A stretch of 64,000 bases of DNA from Rehmannia glutinosa (GCA_016081115.2 JABTTQ020001491.1:165715-229714), one strand, 5' to 3'. Counted from the stretch's first letter, positions 26,001-35,560 are shown. Numbers and translations are program-made. The notes: generated from the sequence alone by a model not told the origin.

Positions 26001-26260
26001 ATGAGTTTTTGTTGAACTTGACATAGAGATCATCATCACATAGTTGACTTATCTTTGATGAGATTAGCATTAAGACCAACTACATGAAGCATATTACGAA
26101 GCTTGGGTAGTCCTTCAACGTTCAAAGTTCCTTTCCCAACTATCTTCCCTTTGGCTCCACCTCCATAGGTAACATTGTCTCCATTGCATACTTCATAGTC
26201 AAGTCAAATACTCCAAGGTTTTTGTCATGTGTCGTGAGCATCCACTATCGAAGTACCAAG
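23071..26260 (-). pseudogene. Pol region of the Sirevirus: protease, integrase, reverse transcriptase, RNase H
   Basis: Protease WYFDSGCSRHMT lies at about 26222-26260, with the catalytic DSG at 26241-26249. The integrase zinc site reads LWHQKLGH near 25890 and CESCQRG near 25780. Catalytic integrase residues appear as HMDLMGP, RSDHGKEF and NGVAERKN across 25720-25340. Reverse transcriptase begins around 24420 with VEGVDFDETFAPVAR, includes QMDVKSAFLNGF, and has the active-site YVDD at about 24010-24025. RNase H has DSDWAGD near 23510 and ends at 23071 with YCDNMSAI and ADIFTKAL. Frames are lost between the integrase halves, before the reverse transcriptase (about 24430), and between the RNase H halves (about 23350-23400). 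Confidence 0.9.
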
Positions 26261-26537
26261 ATCCGCAACGTTAGATATCAAGGAAGTATAGATAACATGA
26301 CATTTAACTTGATTTTTGACCCAAACAGATTTTGAAAAGTGATTACGAGGATGTCGTAACATCTGCGATGACATCGGCGCCCGGACCTTAAATCCGATTT
26401 GACTTATAACGAGAATGGTTTTATGTGTCCAGCGCATGACAATAATGAGATAAAGTGAGCGTTTCCGTGGTTTAGATTTCTGGGAAAAAATCATTTTATT
26501 GTTGGAGGAATCGAGGATTCTCCTTGTTCTTTAGCTT

Positions 26538-27101
26538 TCACAAAAACCGAGTTTTATAACCAAGGCTAGTTTTATCATCACTACCCATGGAAAGAATATC
26601 ATCCGTTTTACTTTCCCAGCAATTAAACCTTTTTATGCTTTCAAGAGACTCTTCAAGTTTAGACTTTACCTTTTCGAACTCAAGTTCTTTCTTTGTAAGA
26701 GAAGCCTCTAACCTGGTAACCACTTCCCTTTGATCATCATTCTCCTTTGTAAGTCGGTCATTCTCCTTTTTCAAAGATCTCGTTCACTTTTATCCTTTTC
26801 AACCAATCCTTGTAAAGGTTTGCATATGTGTCCTCCGGACTTTCATCATCGATTCATCATCCTGTTCATTATCATCGTGAATGCAGTAGAATTGAAACAA
26901 AAATGGTTAGAGATAGATGAGAGATCCTGTTCATCGATGTGACTTGGATGTGATCGAGAGAAGGTGTGATCACATCTCGGGCCACACCTCTGGCAACACT
27001 TGAAGGATTTATTTGGAGGGACTTTCGATTTTTCACCAAGGTAGTCGAACCTTGTTTTTTCCCGATCATTCTTCTCACCGTCGATTCGTTATCACTCAAG
27101 G
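26538..27101 (-). pseudogene. Coiled-coil part after the gag zinc knuckle
   Basis: The frame at 26774-26538 is Glu/Lys-rich (KENDRLTKENDDQREVVTRL) with heptad spacing, a long coiled coil. The frame at 27105-26872 overlaps the repeated GATGTGATCACA motif. Sirevirus Gag proteins are unusually long and contain coiled coils in this position. The frames are not continuous with each other. Confidence 0.6.
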
Positions 27102-28151
27102 TCACAGGCTCATCCCCTTTTTCATAAGAGTGTTAGCACATTGGGCAGCATAATGACCATACCCAGTACAAGCCCTACACCTAATGGAGTCAAGAGTTTT
27201 TGTGTCAGACTTGTTTGATTTCTCACCAGAAAAGCGCTCTTGACTTTTATCAAAGGTGTGCTTTTGAGGAAACTTGCTTGACTCAGACTTAAAAGGCTTG
27301 GTGAAATTTTGAGACTTTTTCTGACTTTTGAGCTTAAGAATCTTATCAAACTTTTTCGAGTACATGGCCATAGAATCATCTCCTAGATCAGATTTTTCAA
27401 TCTCATTGGTAAGGTCAGCAAAATCATTGGTAGCTTGGGACTCGAGTTGAAAGGGAGACTCAATTTAAAAAGCAACTTTGTGACCCAAACTCTCCATCTA
27501 TTGAGCCATGTTCATCTCATAGGTTTGAAGAATGCCAGCAAGTCTTTCTAGACTTAAAGTGGCCACATCATGGGCTTCTTCTATGGATGAAACTTTGATA
27601 TTGTACCTAATAGGAAGAGATCTCAACATTTTGCTCACAAGATTCTCATTGGATATGGGTTCACCTAGGGCTTGAGCTTCATTGGCTATATCACACAGTT
27701 TGGCATTGTAAGTAGTGATATTCTCATCCTCACGCATTCTCAGGTTTTCAAACCTATTAGTGAGCAACCTAAGTTTGGTTTTTCGCACACTAGCAGATCC
27801 CTCACAGTGACTTTGCAGAGTATCCCATGCATCTTTAGCCACAGTAAAATTAGCAATGATTTTGAACATATTTTGATCCACAGTGCCAAAGATTGCCATC
27901 AAAGCCTTAGAATTGTAATTGGACAAAATTAATTCATCATTAGTCCAATCGATTTCTCCTTTGTCCTTGTAGTCACCATCCATATCGATGAGTTTTGGAG
28001 GTGACCACCTGGTAAGGATTGTACGCCAGGCCCTTTCATCAATTGATTTGATGTAGGCTCGAACTTTGACTTTCCAAATAGAGTAATTGGAGCCATCAAG
28101 AATGGGGGGACGAAAAGTGGGGTTATTTTGAGTATCCATGCTAACAAACAC
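27102..28151 (-). pseudogene. Gag of the Sirevirus, with CCHC knuckle
   Basis: Gag forms the virus-like particle. The first 217 codons (28151-27498) are open and show the Copia Gag core: LDGSNYSIWKVKVRAYI near the N-terminus, then KDAWDTLQ and YNAKLCDIANEAQ. An in-frame TAG and shortly after a TAA follow. The same frame then continues to a CCHC knuckle CRACTGYGHYAAQC (C-X2-C-X4-H-X4-C) near 27140-27185. The start lies about 45 bases after the 5' LTR, close behind the primer-binding site. The two stops look like simple point changes. Confidence 0.85.
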
Positions 28152-28182
28152 TCAGGATCAACACTTAGTGTCGTCAAGTGTA

Positions 28183-28194
28183 GGCTCGATACCA
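28183..28194 (-). other. Primer-binding site, initiator tRNA-Met type
   Basis: On the minus strand TGGTATCGAGCC lies two bases after the 5' LTR. Copia elements usually use TGGTATCAGAGC, complementary to initiator methionine tRNA, so this is a near match. Confidence 0.85.
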
Positions 28195-28196
28195 AT

Positions 28197-28971
28197 TGAA
28201 AGAATTTAAGCACGGATATTTCCAAAAGGTTTTGCAGAGTAAGGATGTGATTGCAGATGTGATCACATTCACAATCACATGCAGCGGAAATTTGAAAACA
28301 ATAAAGAGACACACGAAGTAAAAATTGTCTACAAGCTAACAAGCTTGTAGACGTGCCAATATGGAAAAACTTTCCACTAGTAAAATCAGTTTGATTTCGT
28401 ATACAAAAATATTCAAATCCAACTAGTAGAAATTCAACGAAAAACTCATATCTCGGGTATATCTAATCTATGTAATTCAACTCATCCAACAATAGATATG
28501 TATGGACTTTGTTAATCACAAAACAAAAACTATGGATGAAAAGCTAACAAACACAAGCTGCAGGGCTGAATGTGATCTCAGATGTAGTCACATTCGAGGT
28601 CGCATCCAGGGCAGTTCAGACTCCTTGTGCTTGAATGAATCTAACTCTCTCAAGACTCTTGTATCTCTGGTGTATTTCTTGTGTAATTATTATGGACGTC
28701 CTCTTCTCTTTAAATAGCCGTCCAACACCCTTCAAGAGACCTAATACACAAGGAAAGAAGATATATACAAATATATGACAAGTAAATCACTTATGTTAGG
28801 AAACAAGATAACTATCAAGAATCCTAATATATCAATACCATATCAATATGATTTCTTCCCTTATCTAAAAAGTCCTAATTATATCACAAGTCTAGAAAGG
28901 CAAAACAAATCAAAACCAATCTTTATCTTTTTCTCAAAAACATATTTTTAGACGATAAAATCGTCCTAACA
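28197..28971 (-). repeat. 5' LTR of the Sirevirus
   Basis: 775 bp. It differs from the 3' LTR by one extra G near 28228, single substitutions near 28365, 28446, 28454 and 28509, and one in the TTCTCTTTAAA block near 28705. It carries the same TATA-like box (about 28708-28718). Confidence 0.95.
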
Positions 28972-28976
28972 ATGCA
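28972..28976. repeat. Right target-site duplication of the Sirevirus
   Basis: The sequence atgca matches 18616-18620. PLD coding resumes at 28977 with TAC. Confidence 0.95.
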
Positions 28977-29491
28977 TACATGATACTTGGTTCTGCCAAT
29001 GTGAACGAACGCTCTATGGCTGGTTCCAGAGATACGGAAATTGCCATGGGCTCTTATCAACCTCATTACACCTGGGCTAAGAAGAAGGAACATCCATGTG
29101 GCCAGGTATTCCCTTGTTGCATCGTCTTATGTTCTCATGAATGAAAAAGAAAAGAAAATCTTGATGTATTATCCATCTAAAAACCATATATATTTGCAGA
29201 TATATGGATACCGGATGTCTCTTTGGGCAGAGCACATTGGAAGCATCGATAATTACTTCAAAGCTCCTGAAAACCTGGAGTGCGTGAAGTATGTGAATGG
29301 TGTGGCAGAGGATAATTGGAAGAGATACACGGTGGCAGATTCACATTGTTACAAGGGCATATCTGAAATATCCGGTGGAAGTAGATGCCGATGGAAATGT
29401 AAAGCCATTGCCCGGACATGAAGAATTCCCAGATGTTGGCGGTGAGATTCAAGGGTTACCCAGCCTATTGCCTAGTGCAGTGACCACTTAA
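28977..29491 (+). pseudogene. Detached 3' exons of the PLD gene
   Basis: Positions 28977-29105 continue exon 10 in the correct frame straight after the TSD: a YMILGSAN start, the conserved ERSMAG and an HPCGQ end before GTATT. Exon 11 starts at 29200 after TTGCAG with GYRMSLWAEH. Its frame changes between VAD and YLKYP, and it ends with TAA at 29489-29491. A complete upstream gene would be needed for expression. These 172 or so residues contain conserved C-terminal PLD sequence after HKD motif 2. Confidence 0.85.
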
Positions 29492-30650
29492 CAATGTAGT
29501 AGACCTAATACATGTACAATGGATGCATTAATAGAACACTTGGCTGACGGAGGTTTTATTTTGCTGGTCCTATTGGTTACTTCGTTTAGATGCTAAGTTG
29601 TAGATGAATATACCAAAGTCGTGTTTCTTATTATCTTGGATAATTACTAGCATATTTGCTATGCTTTGAATTTTTGTTGTGTATTGTAATGTGGATTCTA
29701 TTACTCTATCCTAGAATGAAATGAGATCCCATAATCGAGCCAGCTGTGCTAAAACATGAAAGGTCTAAATTATATATTTCAACTGTTATAGAATTTGTCA
29801 TTACACAATCATTTGTCATTAGTTATAGATTGGAATATATGATTTGGCTCGAGAACTATTAAGGTTCTTAGGGATGAGAATTATGCAAAAAAGCTCATTT
29901 TATCTCGATATTGGGTTGGCCTTAAAATCATTGACAGATTTCTCAAAAGTTTAAGACGATGAATATAAGTTGGCGATTGTACAACTTCAGTTGTTGCTTT
30001 GGCCCGGAAGATTTTGAGGGAGCAGAGAAGCTGATAACTAAGAAAATTCATCCAATGGAAATTATTTCAGGTATGTCTTATATGTTTCTAAACAAGTCAT
30101 CTGCAATTGGATTTTTCGCTCGTCATATGTACCTGCACCTGAATTGTCGAATAATGTACTTCAAATCCCTTTAGCCCTCTCTGTCAGCTTGGAAATGAAA
30201 TAATATAAGTGCAAAGATTATTTGAGTGCTATCATTTCTTTGACTTGTCCTCATTTATCTATTTATTGTATTTATCATTTATGAAGGTTTAACCACCTAT
30301 AGACTGCAGTAACCTAATGTTTTGCGCCATAGAATTTCAGATGAGATTCCACTTGTAGAAATTAAATAATATATATAGATGTAAGAATAAAGACAAGAAG
30401 CTGGTGATCTAACCACTGAATTTCCGTTCATTTGGGAAAATTATTACAAGCATAATGTTTTAGCAAACATGTAATTTCAATTAGTATGGAGTAGCCTTGG
30501 TGAGTTCCTCATTCAAATTGGCACAGTGTAACCTGCATTAATTATAGAACTCAATGTTAAAAGAAACTTATAAAGGTATATAGTAAAATATAATTTTAAG
30601 AAAGTATCAATGCTACTAATGGCCTTTCTGCAAGTATTTCCTCATCCCAC
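29492..30650. other. PLD 3' flank and spacer
   Basis: The first 250 bases are probably the PLD 3' untranslated region, with AATGAAATGAG near 29714 as a weak polyadenylation context. The rest is AT-rich. Open frames such as 29959-30174 resemble no family I recognise. Confidence 0.4.
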
Positions 30651-30655
30651 CAAAC

Positions 30656-31363
30656 TGTTGGGAAAATCGGATCCCACATTCATTACCTAGGTACAAGTAA
30701 AAATAACCAAAGTAAAAATAACCAAAAAAAAAAATGCAAAAAAAAAAAAAAACAATAGTCCACACTCCACAATACAATAGTTTACGTAGAAAACTCCAAG
30801 CCGGAGAAAAAAGAACAACCCAAAGAGAAGAAATTTCACTATGTAAAATATTTTTACACAGACATTCTCTCCACTTAGCCCAGTACCCCATACTCTTACA
30901 AATCTTTGACTAACTCACACCTCTCCCCCAATTTTTCATACTAGAGAATATAAGAAAAAAAAATTAATTAGAGTCAAAATACAAATATTAAAGTGTATTT
31001 GACTGGTGTAAATGAAACAAAGACACTTGAGCTCTTTATAGATAACCTTAGGAGCTCCCCCCTCTTTGTTCATAAGGCAATATGAGATGGGAACCCTTTC
31101 TTTTATTTTACACCAAAAACCTGTTGTAAAAACATGTGTATTTGTGTGTTTCAAAAAAACTTCAATATCCTATGTATGAAGAATGATGAAGTTTTGCTCT
31201 CTTTATCAGTGAATGAGAGTTGTGGGCTTTGTAAAAATTGGGCAAATGAATAAATTGGAGTCGCGCACATAAAGATTTGGGCCCAAAATAGCGTATTGTA
31301 GGGTGAAATCGTCGATTTGCCACAACTGCGTGGGTAATACTGGCTCGACCCAGCTCCATTTTG
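30656..31363 (-). repeat. Solo LTR of a Copia element, 708 bp
   Basis: 5-bp TSD caaac at 30651-30655 and 31364-31368. On the minus strand it ends GGGATCCGATTTTCCCAACA, a typical Copia LTR end, and has a TATA-like CTATAAAGAGC near 31035-31045. The plus-strand left end is TGTTGGGAAAA. The other terminus (CAAAATGG on the minus strand) is not the expected TG and is presumably mutated. No internal domain adjoins it. Confidence 0.55.
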
Positions 31364-31368
31364 CAAAC

Positions 31369-31996
31369 TAAATTTTATTTTTACTTAGTCTAAATTGTCT
31401 TACCTGAAATTCACCAATTTTCTTCCTCAACATAATTCCTCATCTTTATCTTAAATAGAAATACTATTTTCTCATTTTCAGATAGTTATATAATTGACTA
31501 TCTTTTGTAGCCTACCTATAGCCGTGCATAGGATGGCCACTGTCACTCACTTTGTCCCTATCCTATAAACCGTCCATAAGGTGACAATAGCCTCCTAGTT
31601 GTCCCCTTACAACTTGTGCACCTGCTTATTACCGTTAGAGGCTTCAGCTATATATTTTCGGAACTTCCAAATTGATAGAACAGATGAATACAACATTTAC
31701 CACTGCATACTCCTCTAACTTCTGTTTGTCAGTTACAATCGTCAATAATTTGTTGTTTATTTTCGTTGAATCCTGATGGATTATGCAAATAAATCCTCTA
31801 GAACAGTACATCCATTGCACGCCTCGCAAATGATCATTTGTTGTTTCAAAACTCTATACATAAATATTTCTAACAATAAGCAGTCCACAAAGTATGAAAG
31901 ATGTTCATGATCCAAGAGGAGAACTTATGTAAGTGTAATTATTAAAGAACATTTTTATGTAGAAGTTTTCTATTCTATAAATACAAAATTAAGAAA
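31369..31996. other. Spacer, 3' flank of the cysteine-rich gene
   Basis: AT-rich. No open frame or repeat end was recognised; the gene at 31997-32350 would have its 3' untranslated region here. Confidence 0.4.
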
Positions 31997-32350
31997 TTAA
32001 TACTTACTTCCACATTTTGTACCCTTTGGAAGCGGGTTACCACAGTAAGCTGCGGTATCCACCACTCTAAAAGAGTTGTAAATCTCATCGTCGGCAAATT
32101 TCTTGCAAAAGTATATAATGTCAGTCTTGCGAGCATGAGCGCAACATTTTTCATTTGGTGTGCGTGAGTAACGTTCTAAATTATTTATATAAAATGAACA
32201 GAATACAATGAAATTGATAATGCCCCAACAACGTGGTCTAGCAATGAGTGATGGAGAGTGTTGACCCAAGGCGGTGTCAATCTTCATAGATGTAACTCCG
32301 ACCATCAAAATAGTTACTAGCAGAACATAATAGGTACGAGGTATGGCCAT
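31997..32350 (-). CDS. Small secreted cysteine-rich protein, lipid-transfer-like
   Basis: 117 residues without an intron. Residues 1-~24 (YYVLLVTILMVGVTS core) form a signal peptide, so the product should enter the secretory pathway. Cysteines at about 41, 51, 69, 70, 82, 103 and 113 give C-X9-C-X17-CC-X11-C-X20-C-X9-C. This resembles the eight-cysteine motif of plant lipid-transfer/prolamin-type proteins, but the usual CXC has only one cysteine (YFC). The missing cysteine would leave seven. Binding or signalling function is not shown by sequence. A TATA box lies about 45 bases upstream. It could also be a lineage-specific secreted peptide outside the lipid-transfer family. Confidence 0.65.
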   Translation of the reverse strand: MAIPRTYYVLLVTILMVGVTSMKIDTALGQHSPSLIARPRCWGIINFIVFCSFYINNLERYSRTPNEKCCAHARKTDIIYFCKKFADDEIYNSFRVVDTAAYCGNPLPKGTKCGSKY

Positions 32351-32395
32351 TTCCTGATCAGTGTGTGTGTGTCTATGTTTTATGTGTGGTAGGGG

Positions 32396-32405
32396 TATTT
32401 ATATA
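32396..32405 (-). promoter_or_regulatory. TATA box of the cysteine-rich gene
   Basis: TATATAAATA on the minus strand, about 45 bases upstream of the ATG at 32350, inside CATTATATAAATACCCC. The spacing allows a short leader. Confidence 0.65.
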
Positions 32406-32409
32406 ATGT

Positions 32410-33985
32410 GTGAGGTATGCGAAAATTTATGCATGGAAATATGAAGTAAAGACAATATTAAAGTTACCTTTCCAGAAATTAGACTGGATAGTCTAATATT
32501 TGGAAGTGGATATGTGCAACATTATATTGTGATCAAGCAACTTCAAAGATTGAAACTTTGTTTATAGTTGGGCAACTATAAAACATGCACATCATGATAT
32601 ACAAAGGACTTAAGCTCATCAACAATTTAATAAAAACAAAATCAGAACACATAAAATGGAATAAGAAAAATTTAAAGGGGATGTGGATAATTGAGAGAAC
32701 CTTGCAGTAAGTGTTGGCAAACTGGTTACAAGTTTAAGCTCATTATGAGTTCATTACTCAAGATACTGAATTCAGACTTCTAACAGATCAAAAATCAATA
32801 ACTAGTCTTCAATTTAACTAGCAAGTGCAGAAATGCAATGCAAAGGCAAAAGATATATATAGGAATCCATGAAACTTGTAAAACTCACACAAATAGAATA
32901 TAAGTAGTTGAGAGTTACCAGCTGGAATAGAGGAGGAATTTCCCATTTGGATTTACAAACAGAGGCATTATAACCAAGAGCTATTAGACCATCGGTGACG
33001 ATTTACCTTAAATCATCTTTTCTTTTGCAAGTTTTGTTTTTTTCAATGATTTTCGAAGTGTCTGCCAATAGATTTCTCTCCACCACAGTCGCACACGGTA
33101 TCAAACTCTATACCCAAAAAAGCAAAATCAGATAATTAATACTTTCTGTAAACCTCACACCCATGGGTTGATACTTGATATTTTCCAGATCTACTCAATT
33201 TCTGTAAATCATACGAGTATACGACACTTCAGAAAGATTTCAGCAAAGGAGAAAAGGCTTCTTTCGCATACATAGAATTGAAACAATCAATAGCTTTCAT
33301 CGGCATCTTGTGCATGTTTTATCAAAACAAAGTCGTACTGGTTTACCAGTTTCATGAAAAACAGGCCACAAAATCAGTATCTTGCATTTATGTACTATTC
33401 AGAGTGTAGCAATAAAAACAACCATGTCTCAAAAATCTACCACAAGGGCAAATCTATGAGAAAATTCTTGTATGATGCAAGATTGCAGAACTACCTATCC
33501 TCTGTCTGAATGAATTATCAGTTTAAGCACCATACATACCTAAACGATTAAGTTACACCTACTCCAACAAGAAAATAATTCCAATACGTTGTCTATTTGG
33601 AAATAAATACTTCATAGTCCCCTTATATGGCCACCAAACCAGAAATTTCATAATGGAGTTAGTCATAACCAACTAATATTTTAAGTTGGATTGCCATCAG
33701 CAAAGCTAACCACTGATTATTCACTACCTAAGCTGAATATATTTCATCAACAAAAATAACCACTAACAGCAATAAAAAAACACAATGCATTCACCCATAC
33801 AAAGCCGAAAAGTTTCACAAACTCCAAACATGATCATCCATCAGAAAACAAACTCACCACATTCTTTTTGCAAGAACAGAACAACAATGATTTTGCATTC
33901 ATATATCTGTTCATACATTACATGAGATATAATATAGAAGTGTTAAAACTCCTTGAGATAAATCAACTTTGTTCATTTTTAACTT
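32410..33985. other. Spacer, nothing recognised
   Basis: AT-rich. I looked for the missing downstream ubiquitin exon on the minus strand and did not find its residues here. No repeat termini were seen. Confidence 0.4.
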
Positions 33986-34168
33986 TTATCTAACTTTCTT
34001 TTCAATTTTCTTCTCCCTTTCTCTATAGAACTCAATACAGAGATTCGAAATCCACAATATACTAACCGAAATCGCCGTCACAACTACCAGAACCCACGAC
34101 ATCCAAACCCATTTTGGTATCACACTATCAGCAGCCCCACTCAAGTAAAATACAAACATACGATACAC
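33986..34168 (-). CDS. Small open frame with one membrane segment, unrecognised
   Basis: Up to 60 codons. It has a hydrophobic run WVWMSWVLVVVTAISVSILW (about 20 residues) followed by a basic tail EREKKIEKKV, which would give a single-pass protein with a cytosolic basic end. The nominal first codon is GTG; the first ATG is three codons later. It lies just downstream of the ubiquitin exon in the same direction but not in its frame, since GKVYRGF then TAG ends the read-through. It may be a later exon of the same locus or chance. Confidence 0.25.
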   Translation of the reverse strand: MYRMFVFYLSGAADSVIPKWVWMSWVLVVVTAISVSILWISNLCIEFYREREKKIEKKVR

Positions 34169-34202
34169 AAAATAAGGTCCTAAAAGCCCCTGTAAACCTT
34201 AC

Positions 34203-34341
34203 CGGCAAAGATGAGACGTTGCTGGTCCGGAGAGATGCCTTCCTTGTCCTGGATCTTGGCCTTGACGTTGTCGATGGTGTCGGGTAATTCCACCTCCAGG
34301 GTAATGGTCTTACCCGCTAGGGTTTTGACGAAGATCTGCAT
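34203..34341 (-). pseudogene. Orphan first exon of a divergent ubiquitin
   Basis: The 46 complete codons, plus the split codon for Gly47, match ubiquitin: MQIFVKTL at the start, DTIDNVKAKIQDKEG in the middle, DQQRLIFAG at the end, followed by a good donor GTAAGG. Four residues differ from the near-invariant plant protein: T9A, S19L, S20P and P37S. The remaining 29 residues of ubiquitin, including Lys48 and Gly76, are not seen downstream. Such changes in an almost unchanging protein, with no second half, suggest a pseudogene or captured fragment. The leader CAAACCCTAG and the GC-rich exon stand out from the AT-rich surroundings. Confidence 0.75.
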
Positions 34342-34979
34342 CTTCGCGGCGGAGAGAGTAGAAGTTCTAGGGTTTGGATGGGAGTGAAATGAGACTCAAT
34401 TATGTTCTCAAGTTGAGAGCCTCCTTTCTCAGCCAATGACTGCAGATGTTGAGCAAAGAAACCAGACAAAGATAAATACAAAAGGTAAAAAGAAAAAATC
34501 AATGGTTATCCACCCAAATAAATTAGCAGTATTCATACATACACCCCAAGTGGAGGAAGAGCAATGAAGAGCTGCCGGAGCTTTTGAGTTCGACGAGCTG
34601 CCGGAGGAAGAACCAAAGTTCAATCTCCCGACCATAGTTTGAGGCGAAGGCTGTGGCACTGTGCTCGAGACGATGGTTGTTCGAAGGAGTGAAGAAATGC
34701 TAACTTCGGGGAAATTCTCTCAAAAAAAAATTTAATTTGGGGAAATTGAATTAATTTTAATTTAAAATTATAATAATTGAGTAATAATATCAATTTTCAT
34801 TCAAACGATGTTAATAGTGATGTTATAAACCAATAAAAGGTGGACAAAGACATATTTTGGAATAACCGATCTTAAAATTGATGTTATGAAGCAAGAAAAG
34901 GGTGGCCAAAGACATTGTCTCTTAAAAAGGATGTGTAATAGCGAAAAAATTCGGTCATACACATCGCTTCACTTAAAAC

Positions 34980-35064
34980 ATGATGTTGTATACTACAAGA
35001 CATCACAAAATTCATGAAAACTGATGTATTTTACATGATGTCTTTGACCGCTTTTCTTGTAGTG
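34980..35064 (-). mobile_element. One end of a CACTA element
   Basis: It ends TTTTCTTGTAGTG at 35052-35064, the CACTA terminus also seen at 12953-12965. Before it come GATGT/ACATC sub-terminal words (from about 34805). The opposite CACTACAAGAAAA end was not found, so the element is truncated, or its left end is too decayed to see. Confidence 0.55.
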
Positions 35065-35069
35065 AACTG

Positions 35070-35190
35070 GCCTACACGGTTTCTGTTCTGGTTTCGTTCC
35101 GATTTTAGAACTGAGTTCTGGCTAACGGTTCCCAGGTCTGGTTTGGAACCCGATTTTGGTTCCATTTGGCCAACCCGACACGGAATTCCT
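35070..35190. mobile_element. Arm of the GGTTCC-rich hAT-type family
   Basis: It has GGTTCCCAGG, GGAACCCGATTTTGGTTCC and a TTTGGCCAACCC end, matching the arms of the element at 10355-11813. No TSD was found. Confidence 0.35.
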
Positions 35191-35299
35191 GGAATCTGGA
35201 ATATGGTTCAATTCGCTTATCCCCATGGGCACCAGATTTCAATTCTTTTAAAATTAATACCTCTTTGGCTCAGGTATGGCCGGGTTTGTATTTATGAAT

Positions 35300-35560
35300 T
35301 GAGTATCGAATAACATACGTCTATTATTAAGCCATTGGGAATCTAATACATATTGATGAAAGGTCATTGTGTGGATCCGTTGGACACTTTGTTCGAATTT
35401 TGGTAGAAATAGACCTGAGTAAAAATTTACAAGAGCATGTTGGGGGGGAGAACTGGTCGTTGCTCATTTGTCTACATCGGTTATGAGAACATTCCCAACT
35501 ATTGTCGTAATTGTTGTATCAGTGGGCACTCTACTAGCATTTATGTTGAAAATTATTTGA
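35300..35560 (+). pseudogene. LINE ORF1 fragment
   Basis: Broken frames give IHIDERSLCGSVGHFVRILVEID, then a cysteine-containing stretch NYCRNCCISG across two frames. This is the nucleic-acid-binding part (zinc-knuckle type) of plant L1-like LINE ORF1. A related copy follows at 38100-39240. Confidence 0.5.

Larger units (their letters stand above)
18621..28971 (-). mobile_element. Complete Sirevirus (Ty1/copia), 10,351 bp, minus strand
   Basis: 5' LTR 28197-28971 and 3' LTR 18621-19394 differ by five substitutions and one one-base indel. Read on the minus strand the order is LTR, primer-binding site, gag with CCHC knuckle, coiled coil, protease, integrase, reverse transcriptase, RNase H, env-like frame, polypurine tract, LTR. 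Integrase before reverse transcriptase makes it Copia. The extra frame after RNase H, the long coiled-coil gag and several purine tracts place it in the Sirevirus group. Coding frames are interrupted in many places, so it looks non-autonomous as assembled despite young LTRs. TSD atgca. Confidence 0.95.
13369..29491 (+). pseudogene. Phospholipase D delta-like gene, split by a Sirevirus and frameshifted
   Basis: C2-type phospholipase D hydrolyses membrane phospholipids to phosphatidic acid. Exons by GT-AG and homology: 13369-13611, 14525-15100, 16011-16101, 16434-16621, 16730-17006, 17082-17149, 17247-17394, 17608-17756, 18077-18238, 18549-18620 plus 28977-29105, and 29200-29491. Exon 1 and the start of exon 2 give the C2 domain. 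HKD motif 1 is HQKCVIVD at 16451-16474; HKD motif 2 is HSKGIIVD at 18591-18614. The C-terminus carries PDVGG. The overall pattern, including the N-terminal HGDLRLRIVKA, is closest to the delta class as I know it. Breaks: the Sirevirus after 18620; in-frame TAG at 16847-16849 with a frame change in exon 5; a missing base near 17087 giving TAA at 17094-17096; a net frame change near 29330-29370. As written it cannot give full-length enzyme. Confidence 0.9.

Noticed and set aside
18621..28971. Possible infectious retrovirus because of the env-like frame
   Set aside because: Domain order, TSD length and the plant-type third ORF identify a Sirevirus retrotransposon. There is no membrane-fusion feature, and the frames are broken.
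34429..34659. Ser-rich minus-strand frame upstream of the ubiquitin exon as a protein
   Set aside because: The hydrophobic half reads through a likely donor site (GTATGTATG), and nothing resembles a known family; it is probably leader or intron.
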